Shown piece by piece: positions 1 to 7,611 of a stretch of DNA of 11,034 nt (its first letter is position 1; every line of letters begins with the position of its first letter). The stretch spans positions 1 to 11,034 of the forward strand of contig DAONEM010000051.1 in assembly GCA_035403085.1 (NCBI GenBank), given 5' to 3'. The position numbers and the translations under genes were made by a program. Below the pieces are notes generated by a model that worked only from the letters and a program-made list of their open reading frames with translations, did no database searches and had not been told where the DNA came from. The DNA is from JAMOAD01 sp023621955 (GTDB taxonomy: Bacteria; Acidobacteriota; Aminicenantia; JAMOAD01).

Positions 1-1484
1 GTCTCCTTCAGGAGAAGGGGTTCCTTGCAGATGACCCTGTCGACAAGGACGACGGCCCTCTCGAAGGTGTTGTTGAAGACGACGAGAAAGTGGGGGTTCT
101 CTCTCTCGTTGTTGAAGAGTTTCGCCAGGCTCAAGACAGGGAGGGCGTTGTTCTCGAAAAAGAGGTAGACTTTCTGGTTCTTGGAGAGCAGCTTGACCTT
201 TTCCTTCTTGTAGATCCGATCGATGTTGACGATGGGCAGGGCGAAGAGGTTCCCCCCTGTCTCCAGGATGAGGGAATCCACCAGAGAGAGGGTGGAGGGG
301 AAGGAGAGGGTAAAGGTTGTCCCTTTGTCCTTCTTCGAATCCACGCCTAGGGAGCCCTTTAGACGTTGAAGGCTCTGGTAGACCACATCCATCCCCACTC
401 CCCGCCCGGATATCTCCGTCACTTTCTCACGGGTTGAGAAGCCTGGAGAGGTGAGAACCTTCACAAGGTCTCTCTGGGTGACCTCTTCTGGATGGGGGAG
501 AAGCCCCTTGGCGAGAGCCTTCTCCTTGACACCGTCCCAATCGATTCCCTTGCCATCGTCGCAAATCTGAATATAGATGGTCCCCTTCTGGGAGTACGCT
601 TTCAGAAGCAACGACCCAATGGGAGGTTTTCCCTTCGCCTTTCTCTCCTCCTGGGTCTCTATCCCATGGTCCAGGGCGTTTCTGATCAGATGGACCAAGG
701 CGTCCGGCAAGGCTTCGATGATCTTTTTCTCAACCACCGTGTCCCGTCCCTCGACGGTGAACTGGACCTCCTTCTTGAGTTCCAGGGCCAGGTCACGAAC
801 CGAACGGGGCAGAGGGTCAAAGACCGTGGAGAGGGGAACGAGTTCAAGTTCCCTCAGCTTCTGAATCGATTGATCGAGCTTGCTCCTGGCCTTGTTGAAG
901 ACCTCTCTGGTCTCCCGACGGGTGCCTCCCGAGAGAGTCTCCCAGACACCTCCAAGAGTGTTCAGGTCGAGGAAGACCGATTCAAGGTTCCCGACAAGTT
1001 CCCGGAGGTCGTCGACCCCGACCCTCAAGTAGTTCACCATAGGCGTCGTGGTGACAACTCTGGCCGAGGGGCTCTGCTCGGAGCGGTCCTCCCTCTTCTC
1101 CTCTTTCGGGAGGCTCTCCGGCTTGGACGGTTCCTCCCGGGAGGGAGTGGAGGAGGGAGCCGGAGCGACCTCCTCGGAAAAAAGCCTCTTGATGCGGTCA
1201 ATCCCCTGCAGGAGAGAAGAGACATACTCCTTGCTCAGGCTCACCCGCCCTTCGATAAGGTCCATGAAGCACTGTTCCAGAGCGTGGGCCTGCTCCGCCG
1301 CTTCGGAGTACCCCATCATCTTCGAGGAGCCCTTAATGGTATGGGCCGCCCTCATAAGTTCTCGAAGAATATCGGTGTTCTCTGGGTGAACTTCCAGCAG
1401 AAGCATCCCCTCGACGAGTTGTTCGCTCTTCTCCCGGACCTCGGAGAGGAACTTGGTCCGAAAGCTCTCTCGGTTAAAGCTCAT
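1..1484 (-). CDS. cheA: Chemotaxis-type histidine kinase CheA, 3' end cut by window edge
   Basis: This is the cytoplasmic kinase that docks on chemoreceptors through CheW and autophosphorylates in trans. 494 residues are visible; the frame runs off the left edge. P1/Hpt domain is at about residues 1-105, with phospho-acceptor His48 in AAHTIKGSS. A Pro/Ser/Glu-rich linker at about 105-147 follows, with no recognisable P2 domain. The P3 dimerisation helices and the LVPLSTVF segment lie at about 148-222. The P4 ATPase domain follows, with N box HLIRNALDHG (Asn269), G1 CDDGKGID, SGRGVGMDVV and GTTFTLSFP. The P5 CheW-like domain starts at about 398 and is incomplete, probably lacking its last 35-45 residues. 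A further C-terminal receiver cannot be excluded. The ATG overlaps the upstream receptor gene by 11 bp. The GGAG before it is only one base from the ATG, so initiation probably depends on translational coupling. No upstream in-frame start exists nearby. Confidence 0.96.
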   Translation of the reverse strand, partial: MSFNRESFRTKFLSEVREKSEQLVEGMLLLEVHPENTDILRELMRAAHTIKGSSKMMGYSEAAEQAHALEQCFMDLIEGRVSLSKEYVSSLLQGIDRIKRLFSEEVAPAPSSTPSREEPSKPESLPKEEKREDRSEQSPSARVVTTTPMVNYLRVGVDDLRELVGNLESVFLDLNTLGGVWETLSGGTRRETREVFNKARSKLDQSIQKLRELELVPLSTVFDPLPRSVRDLALELKKEVQFTVEGRDTVVEKKIIEALPDALVHLIRNALDHGIETQEERKAKGKPPIGSLLLKAYSQKGTIYIQICDDGKGIDWDGVKEKALAKGLLPHPEEVTQRDLVKVLTSPGFSTREKVTEISGRGVGMDVVYQSLQRLKGSLGVDSKKDKGTTFTLSFPSTLSLVDSLILETGGNLFALPIVNIDRIYKKEKVKLLSKNQKVYLFFENNALPVLSLAKLFNNERENPHFLVVFNNTFERAVVLVDRVICKEPLLLKE

Positions 1485-3429
1485 TCTCCTTGTCCCGAAT
1501 CCATCGTTTATAGTTCACATCGATTCCGATAACAGAACGGGAATCCCCGTTCAGGATAACGGGAACCGAAAAGGTGATGCAGAGTTCTCCCGTAGCCAGA
1601 GAGAGGTAAGGGGATGTAATGGCCACCTCCTTCTCAAGCATCGCGTTCTTGAACCAGTCCCTCTCAAGGGGGTTGACCTTTTTCAACTCTTCAACGTCTC
1701 CCTTGAAACCGTCCTCCATGATCAGCTCCACCAAATGCCCCTTGGCGTCGGCCAAGTAGATCGCCTCCAGGAAGGAGTTGAGTCTGAGGCTCTCCTGAAA
1801 GAGGGGCGCCAGCTTCGAGTACTCCTCTGTAACGACCTCCGGCGCCTCCCGGATCTCTTCAAGGATATTCCTGATCGCCCGCTTGTCATCGGTCTTGAAG
1901 GTGTTGATCAGGGAGTTGACGATCAGGGAGACATCCATGAGTTGATCTACGCTGGCGTTGATCTTCGTCACCTCGTTGGCCGAGAGGTTGATGACGTTGG
2001 AGACGTCCCTCATGACCGCGACGACCTGCTCCGAGGCAATCTTCTGTTGGGCTGTCGCTCCGGAGATGTTTTTCGCGTAGAGGGCCGATTGATCGATGAG
2101 GGCGAACAGTTCCTTAAAATAGTGCCCCGCCTCCTTGACGACCTTGGACATCTCGGAGACTTTGTGGGAGGTGACCTCGATGGAGAGGACCGAGGTGTTC
2201 AAAGAGTTGTGGAAATCAAGGATCTGCTTGCGGATCGTGTCGATAGAGTTTTTCGAATTGTCCGCCAACTCCCGGATCTCTTGGGCGATCACACCGAACC
2301 GTTTACCCGCCTCTCCGGCTCCGGCGGATTCGATGGAGGCGTTCAAGGCCAAGAGGTGAATCTCCGTCGCCACATCCTCCATCACCGAGAGAACGCTGTC
2401 GATCTTCTTGGACTGTTCGACGGTCTCGATGTTCTGTCGGGCCGTCCCCAGGATGCTCTCGTGAACAGTGTTCACCGAAGAGGTCATCGTCTCTATGACG
2501 TCGCCGCCCTTCTTGGCCATGGTTTTCCCTTGGCCCGCCACGGCATCTACCTCTGCGGCGATGTCGGCGATCTCCTTGGCCGTAATGCTCAACTCCTCGA
2601 CAGAGGTGGTGATCTCGTTGAGTGAGGCGGCCTCCTCGTTGATCACCGTGGCCTGCTGTTTCGTGGACTCCTGAATATCGATAGAGGCAGAGGAGAGTTT
2701 GTTCCCCGCCTTCTTCAGGGAAGCGATGAACTTCTCCATGGTATGGACGATCGCCTTCAGGTAGACGAAGATCTCCCCCATAGAGTGTTGGACCATGGAA
2801 TCGAGGTACTGCCGCTCTTCGGCCAGAGCCAGATCCCGATCGGCGAGCTTCTTTGTCATCCGGCCCAAGGTCAAGAAGAAGGTGAAGAGCCGTTTTTTCA
2901 AGATGTACCCGATGTAGAGGAGCGAGAAGAACGCCAGGAGAAGGAGAATCAGGGTGAACCGCCGGTTCGTCTCCTTGATCTCTCGCAGAACCTGCATCTG
3001 CCCCTTCATAGTGGCGTAGTTCCCTTCGCTCTGCTTCTGATATCCGTTCCAGATTGTGGCCAGGCTCCTCTCGGCCCTCTGACTAAGGGTGGACCAGTCC
3101 CCAGTCTCCTGGGAGACCATCTTCTTAACCTCTTCGTATCGGGCTATCTCCCGGAGAGGTTCGGACAGAGTTGTAGCGTCGATGGCTTGAAAGAGTTCGT
3201 CCATCTTGGCTCTCGCTTCGGCGGTGAGGGTTGTTCCGCTCTTGGAGAGGGCGAGCCGTAACTCCATCAGAAGGTCCTTCTGCTCTTCCTGACGGTAAAG
3301 GGCCTCGTCGAGCCTTTCGAGACGATTGGTCTGCTCGACCATCCTCCTCACCGTCCGGTTTTGGACGAAATAGACGAGGGCCAGAAGCGATAGAAGAAGG
3401 AACAGAAAGACTCTCTCACTTCTCTTCAT
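1474..3429 (-). CDS. Membrane methyl-accepting chemotaxis protein with C-terminal Cache/PDC-like domain
   Basis: A 651-residue chemoreceptor. TM1 is at about 7-23, then a predicted extracytoplasmic, mostly helical region of ~133 residues (24-157), and TM2 at about 158-178. No clear HAMP domain follows. The MCP signalling hairpin spans roughly 240-510. Its tip at 357-388 reads HLLALNASIES then AGAGEAGKRF, GVIAQEIRELA, close to the family consensus and of normal length. Residues about 515-645 resemble a Cache/PDC sensor: RDWFKNA (590-596), TSPYLSLATGEL (605-616), ITFSVPVI and VIGIDVNY. Cache domains usually lie outside the membrane between TM1 and TM2. With no later TM segment, this one should be cytoplasmic. 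The protein ends KENEL, with no NWETF-like CheR tether. GGGAGGG at 3437-3443, 7 nt before the ATG, is a strong ribosome binding site inside the upstream gene, which it overlaps by 14 bp. The ligand is unknown. Confidence 0.93.
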   Translation of the reverse strand: MKRSERVFLFLLLSLLALVYFVQNRTVRRMVEQTNRLERLDEALYRQEEQKDLLMELRLALSKSGTTLTAEARAKMDELFQAIDATTLSEPLREIARYEEVKKMVSQETGDWSTLSQRAERSLATIWNGYQKQSEGNYATMKGQMQVLREIKETNRRFTLILLLLAFFSLLYIGYILKKRLFTFFLTLGRMTKKLADRDLALAEERQYLDSMVQHSMGEIFVYLKAIVHTMEKFIASLKKAGNKLSSASIDIQESTKQQATVINEEAASLNEITTSVEELSITAKEIADIAAEVDAVAGQGKTMAKKGGDVIETMTSSVNTVHESILGTARQNIETVEQSKKIDSVLSVMEDVATEIHLLALNASIESAGAGEAGKRFGVIAQEIRELADNSKNSIDTIRKQILDFHNSLNTSVLSIEVTSHKVSEMSKVVKEAGHYFKELFALIDQSALYAKNISGATAQQKIASEQVVAVMRDVSNVINLSANEVTKINASVDQLMDVSLIVNSLINTFKTDDKRAIRNILEEIREAPEVVTEEYSKLAPLFQESLRLNSFLEAIYLADAKGHLVELIMEDGFKGDVEELKKVNPLERDWFKNAMLEKEVAITSPYLSLATGELCITFSVPVILNGDSRSVIGIDVNYKRWIRDKENEL

Positions 3430-4924
3430 GGCTCTGCCCTCCCTGTTTCAAAATGTTTTGAACGGCCGAAAGAGAGGGTTGTAACCTCTCGAAGAAGAGG
3501 CGGACCTCGTCGGTCTTTTTTTCCAGGTCTTGAAGGAAGGCAAACTCCATATCGTAAAGTTCCAGAAGCCTGCAAACGCTCTTCTCCTCCTTCTTGGACA
3601 GGAGAATATTCTCTTGAAGGTTGGCCTCTACCTCGTCGGAGAAGGCGTTTCTCTTCTTCATCTCCTCCTGGAGCTTGACGCCTTGGCTCCTGCCGTCCTC
3701 CAGGTTAAGGGTGAGCTTGTTATACAGCTGGCCATGGTTGTCGAAAAGATGCCTCAGCTCTTCCAGCAAGCCTTGGTTCTTCTGCACCGCCTCCTTCACT
3801 TCCCCGGCCAGACGCCGAATCTCCGAGGCCACGACGGAGAAGCGCTTATTGCCCTCCTCCGAGATCGCCTCAATGGAGGCGTTGATAGAGAGGAGATGGC
3901 TCTCTTCTGCCACCTCCTCCACCAGGTGAAGGTTGGCCATCGATTCTTCCAGGGTGGTTCTCATCTTTTTCAGGAGCCCATCCCATTCGGCCTTCCTGCT
4001 GATCGGGGCTTCGAGAATCTCCCTCAGCGAGGCGAATTTCGCCTTCTCCTCCGCGTAGGAGATCTCTTTAAGCCTCTTCCCCGTCTCCTCTTCGATGGAG
4101 GCGATCTTCTGAGAGAAGAAGCGGATCTCCTCAAGGCCCTGCTTCACCTTCCCCTGGTTCTCCTTGACCTTGAGAATCGAAGATTGAAGGGGAACCATGA
4201 GCTCTCCGGCCCTCTCCTCACCGTTGATGAGGCGGTTCTGGCAGAGAACGTCCAAGAGTTGTCGATAATCCCTCAAGACTCCCTTGGCCACATCGAAACC
4301 AGGAGGATCCTTTGAGGAGGGGGCCATGAGGGAGAAATCCTTTTCTTGAAAAAAGCGGTCCCAGAGCGTGAAGGGGGCGTAACGCCCCTTGTTGATCCAG
4401 AAGGCCAAGCCCAGGGAGAGAGAGATCAAAAGAATCGTCAACAGAAGGAAGAAGTTGAAGAGAGCCGGATAGAGTGAGGGCGGTGATCCCCGCTCAATCC
4501 AGAGGGAATAGGGACCTTGTCCGGAAAAGGAAAAGGAGAGGTGCTTACTGGAGGTTGGTTGGAACTCCCCCTTGGCGCCGGGGGCCATGCCGGCCTGGTA
4601 GACTCTCACATACCCCCCTCCCCTCTTCTTCTCCACCACGCTGATCCCCTGTCGGCTCAGGCCTAGACGGCGGCACTCGTAAACGGTCAGTTTCTCCAGA
4701 ACATCCAACTTCGTCGTATCCCCACCATGGTGGACAAGAGCATCAATGTCCCCCTGTGAGAAGAGGACGGTGATCCGCTCACCGGAGGAACGGATTCTGT
4801 CCCTCCATTGGACATGGCTGAACCCTTTCCAGTAGACCCAGAAAGAGAGCGAAAGAGTCGCCGCCAGAAAGAGGAAGGCGAAGGCGAGTGTCAGAAGGAG
4901 TATCTTCCGGGCGTAGCGTTCCAC
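3416..4924 (-). CDS. Short, divergent membrane chemoreceptor (MCP-like)
   Basis: A 502-residue receptor-like protein. TM1 is at about 9-30, followed by a predicted extracytoplasmic domain of ~120 residues (31-152) of unrecognised fold. TM2 is at about 153-176. A linker with no visible HAMP leads into a coiled coil from about 240. The hairpin tip is identifiable at 343-373: HLLSINASIEA, then ISEEGNKRF, then SVVASEIRRLA. From the Asn of INAS to the Phe of KRF it is one residue shorter than both the family consensus and the neighbouring receptor. The arms around the tip are short and rich in Lys/Glu, and the end (SHEEK) has no CheR-tethering motif. Start is GTG at 4922-4924 with GAGGTGGG just upstream, 9 bp after the cheW stop. 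It is probably a companion of the larger receptor. Whether it can activate CheA or be methylated is unclear. Confidence 0.85.
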   Translation of the reverse strand: MERYARKILLLTLAFAFLFLAATLSLSFWVYWKGFSHVQWRDRIRSSGERITVLFSQGDIDALVHHGGDTTKLDVLEKLTVYECRRLGLSRQGISVVEKKRGGGYVRVYQAGMAPGAKGEFQPTSSKHLSFSFSGQGPYSLWIERGSPPSLYPALFNFFLLLTILLISLSLGLAFWINKGRYAPFTLWDRFFQEKDFSLMAPSSKDPPGFDVAKGVLRDYRQLLDVLCQNRLINGEERAGELMVPLQSSILKVKENQGKVKQGLEEIRFFSQKIASIEEETGKRLKEISYAEEKAKFASLREILEAPISRKAEWDGLLKKMRTTLEESMANLHLVEEVAEESHLLSINASIEAISEEGNKRFSVVASEIRRLAGEVKEAVQKNQGLLEELRHLFDNHGQLYNKLTLNLEDGRSQGVKLQEEMKKRNAFSDEVEANLQENILLSKKEEKSVCRLLELYDMEFAFLQDLEKKTDEVRLFFERLQPSLSAVQNILKQGGQSHEEK

Positions 4925-4933
4925 GTTCCCACC

Positions 4934-5401
4934 TCACTCAAGAAAGTCTTGAAAGGGAATCTTTGCCAGGTTCTCCATGTCTTGGGAAATCAACCCCCCG
5001 AGGTTGAGAACCGGAAGAATCCTGTTACGGTAGTAGATCTCCCCCAGGAAGGCTTCCCTCCCGGGGCCCTCTTTTCTGAGGGGTTTGAGCTCCCCCGCGC
5101 CGAGTTCCAGAATGTCCAGAATCTCTTCGACAAGGAAAGCCACCCTCTTAGAGGGGTAGCGAGTGACCAGCAGCTTGTCTTCTCCTGACCGGACCGACGA
5201 GGGTTCCTTGAGGAGGATCCTCTTCATGTCGAGGAGAGTCCAAATCTCCCCCCGGAGGTTGACCATTCCCAGGACGAAGGGCGGAACCTTGGGAAGAGGG
5301 TGCAGGGCGGTAAAGCGGGAGACCTCTCTGACTTCTCTCAGGTTCATCCCCACTATGTACGGTCCTACTCTAACAGAAAGGATCTCCAGCTGAGATAACA
5401 T
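4934..5401 (-). CDS. cheW: Chemotaxis adaptor protein CheW
   Basis: A 155-residue soluble adaptor linking chemoreceptor tips to the P5 domain of CheA; the length is typical for a single CheW domain. The protein opens directly into the fold (LEILSVRVGPYIVGMNL), followed by VREVSRF, the conserved core GMVNLRGEIWTLLDM at 45-59 (the NLRG loop is the family signature), then KRVAFLVEEILDILEL and RNRILPVLNL. First gene of the minus-strand chemosensory unit, 9 bp before the short receptor. No Shine-Dalgarno lies at a usable distance from the ATG: the nearest GGGAG is 15 nt away. This fits the leaderless promoter reading given separately. An ATG start is preferred because the conserved fold begins within its first few residues. 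Confidence 0.95.
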   Translation of the reverse strand: MLSQLEILSVRVGPYIVGMNLREVREVSRFTALHPLPKVPPFVLGMVNLRGEIWTLLDMKRILLKEPSSVRSGEDKLLVTRYPSKRVAFLVEEILDILELGAGELKPLRKEGPGREAFLGEIYYRNRILPVLNLGGLISQDMENLAKIPFQDFLE

Positions 5402-5406
5402 TTTTT

Positions 5407-5435
5407 AGTATAGACACTCCCTTTGTAAAGATCAA
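5407..5435 (-). promoter_or_regulatory. Sigma70-like promoter for the cheW operon
   Basis: On the minus strand, TTGATC (5435-5430) and TATACT (5412-5407) match the -35 and -10 consensus at 4/6 and 5/6 positions, with the ideal 17-bp spacer. The A of the cheW ATG at 5401 is 6 nt past the end of the -10 box, where transcription would normally begin. The message is therefore predicted to have no leader or only a few nucleotides. The spacer includes the repeated 10-mer GACACTCCCT. Confidence 0.5.
5413..5422. repeat. GACACTCCCT repeat core, copy in the promoter region
   Basis: Exact 10-bp match to the cores of the two palindromic units after der (10939-10948 and 11004-11013). The flank here (AGTATA before it) only loosely resembles the TACTAGG flank of those units, and the left palindrome arm is degraded (TAGA instead of GGGA). 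It could be a decayed member of the same repeat family or a coincidence. Confidence 0.35.
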
Positions 5436-5469
5436 GGGATTATGCTAAGATTTCCTCAGCTGGAGCCAG

Positions 5470-7611
5470 ATGCGACGAAAAACCCGGATTATTCTTCTTT
5501 TAGCGGCGGTCCTTTTTCTTGTTTTTCTCCTTCTCTGGTTCGCCGTCAGCGAGACCCGTAACCTCTCTCCGGTCGTCTTCGGCGACGCGGTTCTCCTCTT
5601 CTCCCTCTTCATCGTCGTCCTACTTCTTTTCCTGATCACCTTCTTCGTCTTGGGTAGAAATATCTTCAAATTACTGCTGGAGAAGAAAAGGAAAGTTGTA
5701 GGGGCTCAATTCAAGAGCAAACTCGTCCTCTTCTTCGTCGGGTTCTCCATGATTCCCGCCTTCCTTCTCTTTTTCTTCGCCTCCGGGATCATCTCCCGCA
5801 ACATCGAGGGATGGTTCAACACTCCCATCGAATCGATCATGCAGGAATCCCAAGGGCTCAAGGAGTTACTCCAGAGCGAGTATGAGACGACGACGCTCCA
5901 TTTCGCCAAGGTTATCGCCGACGAGGTGATCCAGAAACAGATCTACCGCCCAGGCGAGAACAATGCCCTGAGCGACTTTCTGATCACGAAGATCAAGGAG
6001 TACAACCTCGACCTGCTCAGCTTTTACGACAACAACACCGAGCTGGTCACCATTCTCAACCCTGAACTTCCCCTCTCGGAGTACAAGAGTATCCCCGAGA
6101 ATCTGATTCTCAAGGGAATCGTCAACGGGACCATCTCCCGAAGCGATAAACTCGGCAACGGGGAGATCAACCGCGGCGGCGCCTCGGTTCAGCTGGGAGG
6201 CCACTCCCTCTTGGTGATCACCGGCAAGTACCTGGACGAAAAGAAGTTCGAACCCCTGCGCAAGATTGGCTTCAGCATCCGTAAGTACAACCAGCTCAAG
6301 AGCCTGAAAGACCCTATCGCCTCCACCTATATCCTCATCTTCCTCTTCGTCACCCTCTTTATCATCTTCGCCGCCTCTTGGCTGGGAATCCATCTGGCCA
6401 AGGAGATCACCGTCCCCATCGAGCGGTTGGCCGCCGCCACGAAGAAGGTCTCCCAAGGGGATTTGAACGTCTCGATCCACTACGAGACCGAGGGGGAGTT
6501 CAAGCTTCTGATCGATTCCTTCAACAAGATGATCCGGGAGATCGCCCAGAGCCGGAAGGAGATGGAGGAGCAAAAGGACGGGCTCCGCAGGGGGAAGGAG
6601 TTCCAGGAGAGTATTCTTCAGAACGTAAGGGCGGGGATCCTTGTCTTCTCTTCTCAAGGCCTGTTGATCCAGAAAAACGCCACCGCCATGCAACTTCTCC
6701 GGATTCCCTCAGACTCTGAGGGGAAAGGAGCGGGAGAGATTCTCGAAAGCCCTGAGCTCTCCCCTCTCAAGGAACCTCTCAAGGAGCTTTTCGAGCAAAA
6801 CCTTGAAGGGCAGGAATACCAGTGCTCCCTCTCCATCGATGGAGAGAAGAAAGAGATCGGCGTAAAGGTCACCAGGTTACGGGAGAAGGACGGGAAACCC
6901 GGCGAAGTGGTTGTCGTTTTCGACGATCTGACGCAGATCATCCGGGCCAAACGTTTGGCGGACTGGAAGATGATCGCAGAAAAGGTCGCCCACGAGCTGA
7001 AAAACCCTCTCACACCTATTCAACTTTCGGCCCAGCGGGTCCTCAAGAACCTTGACCAGGGAGAGGAAAAGTTCAGACAGGTCGCCAGGGAAGCCTCTTT
7101 GACCATTCTCTCGGAGATTCCCACCCTCAAGAACATGTTGGACAACTTTCTCTCCTTCGCCCGACTTCCCTCGCCCCGTTTCAAAGAGACCGACCTGAAC
7201 AGACTCATCGAAGAGACCACCGCCATCTTCCGGGAGATCAACAAGGGGATGGAGCTGACCCTCGCCTTAGACCCTCTCTTACCCTCCCTTCTTATCGATC
7301 CCGAACAGATCAACCGGGTCTTCGTCAACCTTCTGAACAACGCCGCCGAGGCTATGAACCGTCAAGGGAGCGTGAGAATCTCCTCCCGCAGGGAAGAGGG
7401 CCGGGTAGTCGTCGATGTTGAAGACAACGGGCCGGGCATCCCGGAGCAACTTCAAGAGACGATCTTCCTCCCCTATGTCTCCACGAAGGAGAAGGGTTCA
7501 GGGCTCGGCCTCTCCATCATCTCACAGATCATGCAGGAGCATCGGGGACGCATCACCCTTGACAAGAGCCATCTTTCCGGGGCAAAATTCACTTTGGAGT
7601 TCCGCACATGA
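5470..7611 (+). CDS. ntrY: NtrY-like membrane sensor histidine kinase
   Basis: A 713-residue sensor kinase that probably phosphorylates the overlapping response regulator. It has the NtrY layout: three N-terminal TM segments (about 6-26, 37-60, 85-106), a predicted extracytoplasmic region (about 110-285) and a fourth TM (about 286-308). A HAMP domain follows (about 309-362, with TVPIERL and SQGDL), then a PAS-like domain (about 375-490). The dimerisation/phosphoacceptor helix has His508 in VAHELKNPLTPIQLSAQR. The ATPase domain has N box VNLLNNAAEAM (Asn624), G1 DNGPGIP, F box FLPYVSTKEKG and G2 GSGLGLSI. All catalytic motifs look intact. NtrY kinases are linked to nitrogen metabolism, redox sensing or envelope control in different bacteria; the signal here cannot be inferred. 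The ATG has GGAG 4 nt upstream. The stop overlaps the next gene in ATGA. The symbol rests on architecture. Confidence 0.92.
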   Translation: MRRKTRIILLLAAVLFLVFLLLWFAVSETRNLSPVVFGDAVLLFSLFIVVLLLFLITFFVLGRNIFKLLLEKKRKVVGAQFKSKLVLFFVGFSMIPAFLLFFFASGIISRNIEGWFNTPIESIMQESQGLKELLQSEYETTTLHFAKVIADEVIQKQIYRPGENNALSDFLITKIKEYNLDLLSFYDNNTELVTILNPELPLSEYKSIPENLILKGIVNGTISRSDKLGNGEINRGGASVQLGGHSLLVITGKYLDEKKFEPLRKIGFSIRKYNQLKSLKDPIASTYILIFLFVTLFIIFAASWLGIHLAKEITVPIERLAAATKKVSQGDLNVSIHYETEGEFKLLIDSFNKMIREIAQSRKEMEEQKDGLRRGKEFQESILQNVRAGILVFSSQGLLIQKNATAMQLLRIPSDSEGKGAGEILESPELSPLKEPLKELFEQNLEGQEYQCSLSIDGEKKEIGVKVTRLREKDGKPGEVVVVFDDLTQIIRAKRLADWKMIAEKVAHELKNPLTPIQLSAQRVLKNLDQGEEKFRQVAREASLTILSEIPTLKNMLDNFLSFARLPSPRFKETDLNRLIEETTAIFREINKGMELTLALDPLLPSLLIDPEQINRVFVNLLNNAAEAMNRQGSVRISSRREEGRVVVDVEDNGPGIPEQLQETIFLPYVSTKEKGSGLGLSIISQIMQEHRGRITLDKSHLSGAKFTLEFRT

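Larger units (their letters stand above)
5402..5469. other. Divergent intergenic region between cheW and the NtrY-like kinase gene
   Basis: These 68 bp separate the two divergent operons and must hold both promoters if neither lies inside coding DNA. The minus-strand promoter is clear. For the plus strand only a weak -10-like TATGCT (5441-5446) is seen, with no good -35 at normal spacing. GGAG at 5462-5465 is the likely ribosome binding site for the kinase ATG, with a short 4-nt gap. CCCTT (5419-5423) and AAGGG (5434-5438) form a small inverted repeat in the middle, a possible operator, though too short to be sure. Confidence 0.6.

Noticed and set aside
492..1532. A 346-codon open frame on the plus strand across the CheA gene
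   Set aside because: It is antisense to CheA, whose frame shows Hpt, dimerisation, ATPase and CheW-like motifs in order. The plus-strand translation has no recognisable motif and is an effect of codon bias.
1453..2625. A 390-codon open frame on the plus strand
   Set aside because: It lies opposite the chemoreceptor signalling domain. Its product is rich in Asp, Val, Gly and Leu repeats typical of a reverse-frame shadow.
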